Of a stretch of 5,727 nucleotides of DNA, positions 1 through 5,727 are shown in pieces; position 1 is the stretch's first letter, and every line of letters begins with the position of its first letter. The position numbers and the translations under genes are program-made. Source of the stretch: Caldifarciminota bacterium RBG_13_43_14 (GTDB lineage: Bacteria > Hydrothermota > Tepidihabitantia > SM23-42). The notes beneath the pieces are model-generated. The model saw nothing but the letters and a program-made list of their open reading frames with translations. It was not told the DNA's origin and searched no databases. The stretch covers positions 1,265 to 6,991 of the forward strand of contig MEUM01000073.1 of NCBI GenBank assembly GCA_001771735.1, written 5' to 3'.

Positions 1-862
1 CGAGCACCGGCGCGATCAAAAGACCGGCGATCATAAGCAATTGCTGCATACTATAATAGATCCCGATCGATTTTGTTGCCGCAGCAAAAACCTGTTTGAA
101 ATAGAGATTCAAAAATGGTACGCTCAATCCCGCGCCGATACCGACGATCAAATTGGGTGTGAACAATTTGAAAAGCAAAAGCCACGAATGCAATTTTAAT
201 CTTTCGATCTTTCCGACCGGTTTTTCGTGGATCATAAAATAGGGTATTAGTGCCGCCAATACCAATCCGGCAAAAATATATAAAGTGTAACGGTAGGCAA
301 GATAGGATACCACGCCGGTATTTTCAATAATACTTGGGAGAAAACCGCCGGCCAGATTGCCGATGATGCCCGCGACCAGCATGACCGCAAATTGCAGGCT
401 GAACAGATACGGTCTTTCTTTGGGGCTGCTGTTGCGCATGAAAAATGGGCCGGCCACAACCTGGGAGAATACCCTGGCCATGCCCGCGGTAAAACCAAAG
501 GCGATTATCAGATAATAGGCGGAAGCCGTGACCTGAAGTATCGCCGACAGCATGGTGATCGGCGTGGCAATAATGAGTATGCGCTTGATTGGAAATCGGC
601 GTATCAGTATCGATGCCGGGATCGCCATGACCAGAGTTCCCATGGTGCTGGCGGTTATGATATTACCGATGCGGCTCTCGGCAAACCCGAATTCCCTCAA
701 ATACAAATTGAATAGCAGCATGAATCCGGAAAAACCCATGCCCATGAAAAATGTGCCGATTAGGAACAAACGGGCGTTGCGCGAGAACGATCGCAGATTA
801 CTCAGATAATTGCCAATGCTCCGAAGCGCTTTTTTATGCAGTGGGTAGTAGAGGTTCAGCAA
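1..862 (-). CDS. Major facilitator superfamily (MFS) transporter, N-terminal part (C-terminus beyond the window)
   Basis: This is an integral inner-membrane transporter whose substrate cannot be read from the sequence. The reading frame stays open from 862 to the window edge (287 codons). It shows about eight hydrophobic helices, near residues 31-55, 66-87, 95-113, 116-137, 153-176, 192-211, 234-255 and 266-287. The charged loop RRFPIKR (88-94) sits where MFS proteins carry their motif A between helices 2 and 3. A basic loop (212-226) follows helix 6, as in the central MFS loop. An in-frame TAA at 866-868 limits the start, and no ATG occurs before codon 40, which lies inside the first helix. 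The TTG at 862 is therefore the best start, although no Shine-Dalgarno sequence precedes it. The gene follows thi4 by 25 bases and is probably co-transcribed with it. The MFS assignment is firm, but the start is weak and the function is open. Confidence 0.8.
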   Translation of the reverse strand, partial: MLNLYYPLHKKALRSIGNYLSNLRSFSRNARLFLIGTFFMGMGFSGFMLLFNLYLREFGFAESRIGNIITASTMGTLVMAIPASILIRRFPIKRILIIATPITMLSAILQVTASAYYLIIAFGFTAGMARVFSQVVAGPFFMRNSSPKERPYLFSLQFAVMLVAGIIGNLAGGFLPSIIENTGVVSYLAYRYTLYIFAGLVLAALIPYFMIHEKPVGKIERLKLHSWLLLFKLFTPNLIVGIGAGLSVPFLNLYFKQVFAAATKSIGIYYSMQQLLMIAGLLIAPVL

Positions 863-887
863 TTTTTAGTTGATAGAAATTGAATAG

Positions 888-1658
888 CTATAATTTTTGC
901 GTTACCATTTCGGCGACTTTTTTGCCGGATAACAGCATGCCGCCGAATATTGGTCCCATGCGCGGACCGCCGAACACTGCGTTCGCCGACATGCCGGTAA
1001 CATAAAGATTGGGAAATACCTCTTTAGTGTTTTGTATGGTCATGCGCTCGGCGACCTCGGCCCACATCGATTTTTCGCCTTCGATCCGGCCCGAAGGGGT
1101 CAGGAGCTTGCCGCCGCTCTTGCGCTCGACAATATGCACGATTTCACTTGGATGACCCGTGGCATCGATCACGATCTTGGATTGAAAAGACACCGGATCA
1201 ATATGCAATTTGGCGATCTCCACGCTTGACCAGTTGATCACCACGCCGGTAACGCCGATATCGCGAATGATCACATCCTCAATGCTGATCAGATTATAAA
1301 TACGAAGCCCGGCTTTTATTGCCTTGTCGGTCAGGCAGGCAGTGGCTTCAAGTGAATCGGCGACATAATAATCAGGTTTGTATTCATGGTAGCGAATGCC
1401 GAATTCATCGAGAATTGATTTACCTTCCGGCTGGACAACAATGCGGTTGAACATTATGCCGCCGCCGGGCATGCCGCCGCCTGGTTTCAATGCTCTTTCA
1501 AAAAGAATTGTTTTATAACCTTTTTTCGCTAGATAATACCCGGCGCAAAGTCCGGAAGGACCGGCGCCGCCGATTATGACATCGCTCTCGACTGAATCGA
1601 GCAATTCTTTTAAATAGGTCTCGATTATTGCCCTGGTAATTATCGTTTCTTCGATCAT
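888..1658 (-). CDS. thi4: Sulfide-dependent ADP-thiazole synthase, Thi4 family (archaeal type)
   Basis: This 256-residue protein belongs to the Thi4 family. These Fe(II)-dependent cytoplasmic enzymes build the adenylated thiazole precursor of thiamin from NAD, glycine and a sulfur source. The N-terminus has the dinucleotide-binding motif GAGPSG (31-36) and the acidic end of the second strand, FER (53-55). A glycine-rich GGGMPGGGIMF (60-70) follows. LHIDP (151-155) aligns with the yeast and plant CMDP motif, so the Cys that donates sulfur in suicidal Thi4 is His152 here. D154 and H169 (ATGHP) match the family's metal-binding Asp and His. The C-terminal block GGPRMGPIFGGMLLSGKK (230-247) is typical of the family. 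By family knowledge the His form takes sulfur from free sulfide and is catalytic. The ATG overlaps the stop of the upstream barrel gene (ATGA), with a weak GGA eight bases before it, which suggests translational coupling. Older databases also label such proteins ribose-1,5-bisphosphate isomerase. Confidence 0.92.
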   Translation of the reverse strand: MIEETIITRAIIETYLKELLDSVESDVIIGGAGPSGLCAGYYLAKKGYKTILFERALKPGGGMPGGGIMFNRIVVQPEGKSILDEFGIRYHEYKPDYYVADSLEATACLTDKAIKAGLRIYNLISIEDVIIRDIGVTGVVINWSSVEIAKLHIDPVSFQSKIVIDATGHPSEIVHIVERKSGGKLLTPSGRIEGEKSMWAEVAERMTIQNTKEVFPNLYVTGMSANAVFGGPRMGPIFGGMLLSGKKVAEMVTQKL

Positions 1659-2152
1659 TTAAGTATTCCAAAACGTGCACCAAAGGCAAGCCGGAAAGTG
1701 ACATCGGTATTATCACCGGCATCGGTAATAATAATGCCGGGTTCGCCGAATACTTTGGTGCTGCGATTCATGACAAAATTGAAGCCCATTCCGGCGCGTA
1801 TTGAGAAAGCCGAATGCGAGACGGGGCCAGCGTCAGATACCGTAAAACCAAAGCCGGCATGCACGTACGGCTGGAGTTCACGCATCGGGATATGGAAGAG
1901 ACCATCTAGCGAAATACCATGGTTGAGAAAAAAGGTAGTATGGTCGCCGAAACGGATCTCGGTCAGGTCCATGCGCACGCCGACATTCCTTACCGGATTG
2001 AAAATCGCCTCGGCGCCGATGCCGAAACTGACATCATCGCCGATATATAATGCGGCCTTAGGCCCGAGTTCGATCAATGAACGGGTCATTTTCTTTGCCT
2101 GCAATGTCGAGAATAAGGCAATGACCGTTATCAGAATCAATGCTTTTTTCAT
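1655..2152 (-). CDS. Small outer-membrane beta-barrel protein (porin-like), exported
   Basis: This 165-residue protein begins with a clear signal peptide: MKK, a hydrophobic core at residues 4-16, and a likely signal peptidase I site after STLQA (19). The mature part of about 146 residues alternates polar and hydrophobic residues in short segments rich in glycine and aromatics (for example 41-51, 55-67, 96-105, 114-127 and 151-163). This pattern fits an eight-stranded barrel of the OmpW/OmpX or OMP_b-brl type. Conserved-looking pieces include LQPYVHAGFGF (93-103) and a final strand with FRLAFGARFG (153-162). There are no cysteines and no OmpA-like peptidoglycan-binding domain. The ATG has a strong ribosome binding site six bases upstream, and a promoter lies about 70 bases before it. 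The gene's stop overlaps the start of thi4. The fold class is likely; the exact family and any ligand are unknown. It may be a structural barrel or a small channel. Confidence 0.75.
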   Translation of the reverse strand: MKKALILITVIALFSTLQAKKMTRSLIELGPKAALYIGDDVSFGIGAEAIFNPVRNVGVRMDLTEIRFGDHTTFFLNHGISLDGLFHIPMRELQPYVHAGFGFTVSDAGPVSHSAFSIRAGMGFNFVMNRSTKVFGEPGIIITDAGDNTDVTFRLAFGARFGILK

Positions 2153-2158
2153 GTTAAA

Positions 2159-2166
2159 CCTCCTTT
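2159..2166 (-). promoter_or_regulatory. Strong Shine-Dalgarno site of the barrel gene
   Basis: On the minus strand this reads AAAGGAGG, followed by six bases (TTTAAC) and then the ATG at 2152. It is the only strong ribosome binding site in the window. It fixes the start of the barrel protein and shows that this organism uses Shine-Dalgarno initiation. The other genes start by overlap with, or close to, the gene before them. Confidence 0.85.
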
Positions 2167-2176
2167 ATTATTTCTG

Positions 2177-2201
2177 CATTGCCCGGTCAAGCCGGGCAAT
2201 G
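2177..2201. repeat. Perfect 10-bp palindrome (REP-like hairpin) in the leader of the barrel gene
   Basis: The arms CATTGCCCGG (2177-2186) and CCGGGCAATG (2192-2201) are exact reverse complements around a five-base spacer, TCAAG. The hairpin would be GC-rich and stable on either strand. It lies ten bases upstream of the Shine-Dalgarno site and inside the predicted transcript leader. Neither strand has a T-run after it, so it is not an intrinsic terminator. Its composition resembles dispersed palindromic (REP-type) elements, which are common between genes. Alternatively it could protect the mRNA 5' end. The palindrome is certain; its class is inferred. Confidence 0.75.
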
Positions 2202-2228
2202 ACGCCAGTGTATTGGACATAATATAGT

Positions 2229-2256
2229 ATTTTACATAAAAATAATCTTTTATCAA
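2229..2256 (-). promoter_or_regulatory. Predicted sigma-70-type promoter for the barrel-thi4-MFS unit
   Basis: On the minus strand the -35 box is TTGATA (2251-2256) and the -10 box is TAAAAT (2229-2234), each one mismatch from consensus, with a 16-base spacer. Transcription would begin near 2221-2222, giving a leader of about 70 bases that includes the palindrome. The surrounding AT-rich stretch offers other possible -10 boxes, such as TATATT just downstream. No operator is evident, and no thiamin (TPP) riboswitch core was recognised in the leader. Confidence 0.5.
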
Positions 2257-2321
2257 GATGACCGCGTGGATACAAAACCTACCATTTGGAGAACAGGTCA
2301 AGAAGTGTTGAATTTTGAATT

Positions 2322-4874
2322 TTAACTGATGATCTTTCTAAGCCGGTCGATCGCGGCAGTGATTTTCGCCGGGTCGCCGCCGCCGCCTTCAGCCAGATGC
2401 GGGCGTCCGCCCCCCCCGCCACCCAGTATCTTGCTGATCTCTTTGATCAGTTTACCAGCGGGGACAATCTTCACTTTGTTATCACCGACAAAGATCAAAT
2501 AATTAATCCGGTTAGCAACATTTTCGTATAAAAATCCGATCGAGTCTTTGGCCTTTTCCCGGATCATGTCCGCAACCATGCGCATGCCCTTGGGCCCGTA
2601 GTTCTTGAGTTCCTGGCTGATGAAATTGCTCTTCTCTTGGTATAATTTTGCCAGCAATACCATTGCCTCGGTTCGGGCGAGTTCGTTAAGCGCATCTTCA
2701 TATTCTTTTTCGATATGACGGAATTGCTGCTGAGTTTCACTTACCCATTTGATCAGGTCTTTGTCGGAGCTGCCGACTAATCTTGATAGTTCCTTTAGAA
2801 TCACATCATTGTTATGCAAATGATGAAAAAGTTTGAGACCGACCTGAGCTTCGATGCGGCGAATTCCAGCCGCCGCCGCTTCCTGGGATATGATTTTAAA
2901 AAGACCGATCTCACCGGTATTGTCAATATGAATACCGCCGCATAATTCGATCGAAAAATCATCGATCTGTACTACCCTAACTTCATTGCCGTATTTTTCG
3001 CCGAAGATGGCCATGGCGCCGAGCTTTTTGGCTTGATCGAGCTTCGTAAAAAACTTCTTTACCGGTAGCGCGGCCATTATTTTCTCATTGACCAGGTCCT
3101 CGATCGCCGTGATCTCGTCTTCGCTCAAAGGTTTAAAATGAGTAAAGTCAAAACGGAACCGGCCCGGTTCCACGAATGAACCTTCTTGCCTTGCATGTTC
3201 ACCCAATGTTTTACGCAAGGCGGCATGCAGTAAATGGGTCGAAGTGTGGGCGCGGGCGCTTTCTTTACGTATTTTCATGTCCACCCTGGCTATGACCGGA
3301 CCGGGCGTGAATTTTCCTTTAGCGGTCTCGCAATGGCATACTATCATGCCCTGAAGCCAGTATGTATCAGGCACTTTTAATGTATAATTAACGCCGGTCA
3401 ATTCGCCCTGATCGCCGATCTGACCGCCGGCCTCAGCGTAGAAAGGCGATTCCGCCAGCACCACTTCAATGATATTTTCATATTCATTATAGCGAATGAT
3501 TTCGGTTTCGATCTCATTTTTGTCATAGCCCACAAAAACGCCATTGCCTTCTTTGATTATTTTCCACTCACCCTTGGGAATAAATTTTGCTTTGGTCTTG
3601 GAAATTTCCCGGGCTTTATCAAGCATTTCCAAGAAACCGGTTTCATCGACATCAAGACCTTTCTCCTCTGCAATTTCTCTGGTAAGTTCGACCGGGAAAC
3701 CGAATGTGTCGTATAACTTAAAAGCATCCTCACCGCTGATATTTCGTTTGGACCGGCTTATATCTTCGAATTGCGCAAGCCCTTTTTCCAGAGTGTCAAG
3801 AAAGCGGTCTTCCTCGGATTTGATCACCAGTGTGATTTCCTCGCGGCGCTCCTGCAGACCGGGAAATGCTTTCTGATACATTTCCACGATTAGGGGAACC
3901 AGTTTATGAAGAGATGCTTCGGCCTGACCCAGATTGCGGCCTAATCGAACCGCGCGGCGCAATATGCGGCGCAGCACATAACCGCGCTCTTCATTGGATG
4001 GAATAATGCCGTCGCCGATCGCAAAAACCAGCGCCCGGAGGTGATCGGCAATTACATTGATCGCAAGGTCATTGTTCGCGTCCCTCCCGTATTCGGTTTT
4101 TTTGACGCGGCAGATTTCCTCGATGATCGGATAGAACAGATCGGTTTTAAAATTGGAATCTTTTCCCTGCAAAACCATGGTCAGCCGTTCCATTCCCATG
4201 CCGGTATCAATGCCTTGGTACTTTAACGGTTTCCTTTCACCGGATACAGCCTGATCGAACTGGGGAAATACCAAATTCCATACCTCAGGAAAGCGGTCGC
4301 AATCACAACCCGGTGCGCAGTCTTTTTTACCGCAGCCGAATTGGTCGCCCAGATCATAAAATATCTCCGAACACGGACCACATGGTCCGGAATTGCCGGC
4401 CGGACCCCAGAAATTGAAATCCGCACCCAATCGAAAAATGCGGTCCGGGTTCAATCCAATTTTTTTATTCCAGATACCATATGCCTCATCATCATCGGTA
4501 AAAACCGACGCATAAAGTTTGCTTTTATCGATGTTCAAAACATCAATAAAATATTCCCATGCCCATACTATCGCTTCTTCTTTGAAATAATCGCCGAATG
4601 AGAAATTGCCCAACATTTCAAAAAACGTCAAATGACGTCTTGTCCGGCCGACATTATCCAGGTCGGATGTGCGAAAACATTTTTGGGTCGAGGCTGCCCG
4701 GCGATACGGAAGAGGGATCGAGCCGGTCCAGAGCGGCTTGAACTGCACCATGCCGGCGCTGGTAAAGAGCAGACTCGGATCGTCGCGCGGGATCAGGGAC
4801 ATTGAACTAACGATGATGTGGTCTTTCTTTTTGAAAAAATCCAAAAAACTCTGTCTTATCTGATCACTGGTCAT
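2322..4874 (-). CDS. alaS: Alanine--tRNA ligase (AlaRS)
   Basis: This cytoplasmic class II synthetase attaches alanine to tRNA-Ala and clears mischarged Ser and Gly. At 850 residues it is near the usual length (876 in E. coli) and appears complete. The catalytic domain contains TSAGMVQFKP (38-47), the motif 2 region from R77 with FFEMLGNFSFGDYF (84-97), and motif 3 GIDTGMGMERL (221-231). A cysteine-rich insert, CGKKDCAPGCDC (181-192), as in many bacterial AlaRS, may bind zinc. The editing domain has HTSTH (543-547) and C645/H649, the four family metal ligands. The second pair reads CGGIH, with Ile in place of the usual Thr. A linker (about 690-750) leads to the C-Ala/DHHA1 domain, with the glycine-rich ILGGGGGGRPHLAEGGGG (816-833). 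The ATG lies inside the recX end (11-base overlap), with only a weak AAAGA upstream, so translation is probably coupled to recX. The stop is TAA. Confidence 0.98.
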   Translation of the reverse strand: MTSDQIRQSFLDFFKKKDHIIVSSMSLIPRDDPSLLFTSAGMVQFKPLWTGSIPLPYRRAASTQKCFRTSDLDNVGRTRRHLTFFEMLGNFSFGDYFKEEAIVWAWEYFIDVLNIDKSKLYASVFTDDDEAYGIWNKKIGLNPDRIFRLGADFNFWGPAGNSGPCGPCSEIFYDLGDQFGCGKKDCAPGCDCDRFPEVWNLVFPQFDQAVSGERKPLKYQGIDTGMGMERLTMVLQGKDSNFKTDLFYPIIEEICRVKKTEYGRDANNDLAINVIADHLRALVFAIGDGIIPSNEERGYVLRRILRRAVRLGRNLGQAEASLHKLVPLIVEMYQKAFPGLQERREEITLVIKSEEDRFLDTLEKGLAQFEDISRSKRNISGEDAFKLYDTFGFPVELTREIAEEKGLDVDETGFLEMLDKAREISKTKAKFIPKGEWKIIKEGNGVFVGYDKNEIETEIIRYNEYENIIEVVLAESPFYAEAGGQIGDQGELTGVNYTLKVPDTYWLQGMIVCHCETAKGKFTPGPVIARVDMKIRKESARAHTSTHLLHAALRKTLGEHARQEGSFVEPGRFRFDFTHFKPLSEDEITAIEDLVNEKIMAALPVKKFFTKLDQAKKLGAMAIFGEKYGNEVRVVQIDDFSIELCGGIHIDNTGEIGLFKIISQEAAAAGIRRIEAQVGLKLFHHLHNNDVILKELSRLVGSSDKDLIKWVSETQQQFRHIEKEYEDALNELARTEAMVLLAKLYQEKSNFISQELKNYGPKGMRMVADMIREKAKDSIGFLYENVANRINYLIFVGDNKVKIVPAGKLIKEISKILGGGGGGRPHLAEGGGGDPAKITAAIDRLRKIIS

Positions 4875-5487
4875 GTTCGGTCTTTATTCTTTCGTTCACG
4901 ATCTCATATACTATTGAAGAGGTAAAACCGCGGTTTAACAGACGATTTACCGCTTTGCGCCGGTCTTTAGGATCCTTGAGGCATAGCTTATTCAATTTTC
5001 GATTGAAATAATTCATGGCGACCTTTTTTTCATCACGCTTTGACAGCATTTCCAGAATCGTTCTTTCCGGGATGCCCTTTTTTTTGAGCTCAAATAGTAT
5101 ATGTCGATTTCCATGGGGATTGATATTGGTGTGATCATTGATATAAGCCCTGGTCAATTGATCGTTATTCAAAATCCCTTCATTGGTGAGATCATCGATT
5201 ACTTCATCAATCATACCTTGGTCATAGCCATCGTTTATGAACCGCTGTTCAAGCTCATAGGTTGATTTTATTCGGTGCTGGATCGATCGCAGTATGCGAT
5301 TTTTAATATTTATTTTTTCCTCTTGGACAAGAATAGTATCGAGCAATTCTTGTGGCATCACATCATCCACCTTGAGATCATACTTGACCAGTAATTCATC
5401 GCTTATGCCTATTCGGTATTCATCATCGACATAAATTGAGAAACGTTTTTTATTCTTTTTTTGCTGAGCGATCTTTGTTATCTTCAC
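4864..5487 (-). CDS. recX: Regulatory protein RecX
   Basis: RecX binds RecA filaments in the cytoplasm and limits or reshapes them during recombination and SOS. From the GTG at 5487 the protein has 207 residues, within the family range. It starts MKITKIAQQKKNKKRFSIYV, a typical RecX N-terminal strand. Helical repeats of the RecX fold follow: STYELEQRFINDGYDQGMID (75-94) with GILNNDQLTRAYIND (104-118), then GNRHILFELKKKGIPERTI (126-144), and RRKAVNRLLNRGFTSSIVYE (176-195). The same frame can be extended to a TTG at 5544, but those extra residues are low-complexity, lie inside recA and are not RecX-like. The GTG lacks a clear Shine-Dalgarno sequence, so reinitiation from the 38-base overlap with recA is likely. 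It also overlaps alaS by 11 bases. Identity is firm, the exact start less so. Confidence 0.92.
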   Translation of the reverse strand: MKITKIAQQKKNKKRFSIYVDDEYRIGISDELLVKYDLKVDDVMPQELLDTILVQEEKINIKNRILRSIQHRIKSTYELEQRFINDGYDQGMIDEVIDDLTNEGILNNDQLTRAYINDHTNINPHGNRHILFELKKKGIPERTILEMLSKRDEKKVAMNYFNRKLNKLCLKDPKDRRKAVNRLLNRGFTSSIVYEIVNERIKTEHDQ

Positions 5488-5727
5488 CTTTACTTGTTGT
5501 TGGAATATTGAGTTCAATCCGCAGTTTTTTTTCGATTTTTTCAAGAATATCAGGATTAGTTTTTAAAAATTCCATTACCGCATCCCGGCCCTGACCGATC
5601 CTTTCTTCTCCATACGAATACCAGGCGCCGGCTTTTTGAATAATGTTCTTGTCAACGCCGATATCAACGATCTCGCCGAGCTTGGAAATACCCAGTCCGT
5701 AAATTATGTCGAACTCAACCTGCCGGA
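5450..5727 (-). CDS. recA: Recombinase RecA, C-terminal fragment (N-terminus beyond the window)
   Basis: The last 91 codons of recA are present; the rest lies past the right edge. RecA forms ATP-dependent filaments on single-stranded DNA, drives strand exchange and triggers LexA cleavage. Visible family signatures, numbered in the fragment, are VEFDIIYGLGISKLGEIVDI (3-22), KAGAWYSYGEERIGQGRD (31-48) and the C-terminal-domain helix ending NPDILEKIEKKLR (57-69). The ATP-binding Walker motifs are outside the window. The tail after KLRIEL is about 19 residues with mixed charge, unlike the strongly acidic tail of E. coli RecA. An A8 run lies in the codons around EKIEKK (minus strand; T-run at 5525-5532). 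The stop is TAA at 5450-5452, inside the recX gene, so recA and recX are most likely one transcript. Confidence 0.97.
   Translation of the reverse strand, partial: RQVEFDIIYGLGISKLGEIVDIGVDKNIIQKAGAWYSYGEERIGQGRDAVMEFLKTNPDILEKIEKKLRIELNIPTTSKGEDNKDRSAKKE

Noticed and set aside
392..809. Two overlapping plus-strand open frames opposite the MFS gene
   Set aside because: Their products are low-complexity and lack domain signs, while the opposite strand encodes continuous membrane helices.
1698..2222. Plus-strand open frame of 174 codons opposite the barrel gene
   Set aside because: Its translation has no signal or recognisable domain and mirrors the barrel gene, which has a signal peptide, a strong ribosome binding site and a promoter.
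2245..2259. A hairpin ATCTT/AAGAT followed by a T-rich stretch on the minus strand, as a terminator for alaS
   Set aside because: The stem is only five AT-rich pairs and overlaps the better promoter match, so it is too weak to call a terminator.
2153..2321. A possible thiamin (TPP) riboswitch upstream of the barrel-thi4 unit
   Set aside because: The conserved TPP core (CTGAGA and the later ACCTGA-type segment) was not recognised, and the predicted leader of about 70 bases is too short for the full aptamer.
4320..4332. The cysteine cluster in AlaRS, seen as a possible inserted new zinc domain
   Set aside because: A cysteine-rich insert of this form at this place is common in bacterial AlaRS, so it is ordinary for the family.
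5488..5544. An N-terminal extension of RecX from the TTG at 5544
   Set aside because: The extra 19 residues are not RecX-like and lie wholly inside the recA coding region, while the GTG at 5487 begins the conserved RecX N-terminus.

Overview
The window holds six genes, all read from the minus strand, so the transcription order runs from the high-coordinate end to the low. They are: the C-terminal end of recA (cut by the window edge), recX, alaS, a small outer-membrane beta-barrel protein, a Thi4-type thiazole synthase, and the N-terminal part of a major facilitator transporter (cut by the other edge). No convincing gene was seen on the plus strand, and no RNA gene, CRISPR array or insertion sequence was found.

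The organism looks like a diderm (Gram-negative-type) bacterium. It encodes an exported beta-barrel protein with a signal peptide, and the gene for it has a strong Shine-Dalgarno sequence. Base composition is moderate, judged by eye at a little under 50 percent GC. The Thi4 enzyme is of the archaeal/anaerobe type, with His in place of the sulfur-donor Cys, which suggests an anaerobic, sulfide-rich habitat. My impression is an uncultured lineage near the FCB group or candidate phylum WOR-3, but this is inference with low confidence.

Region by region: (1) 4864-5727 and on to 2322 is a tightly packed recA-recX-alaS block. recA and recX overlap by 38 bases if recX starts at the GTG at 5487, and recX and alaS overlap by 11 bases. 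The same gene order is known from Escherichia coli. RecA carries out homologous recombination and SOS induction, RecX modulates RecA filaments, and AlaRS charges tRNA-Ala. (2) 2153-2321 is the only real gap (169 bases). It holds a good sigma-70-like promoter and a perfect 10-bp palindrome in the predicted leader, then a strong ribosome binding site for the next gene. (3) 1-2152 is a second transcription unit of outer-membrane barrel, Thi4 (ATGA overlap) and MFS transporter (25-base gap). The thiazole synthase makes the thiazole half of thiamin from NAD, glycine and sulfide. The flanking envelope proteins could move a related substrate, but nothing in their sequences proves this.

The most interesting part is the barrel-thi4-MFS cassette and the non-suicidal active site of its Thi4. 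I did not find evidence for a wholly new system.
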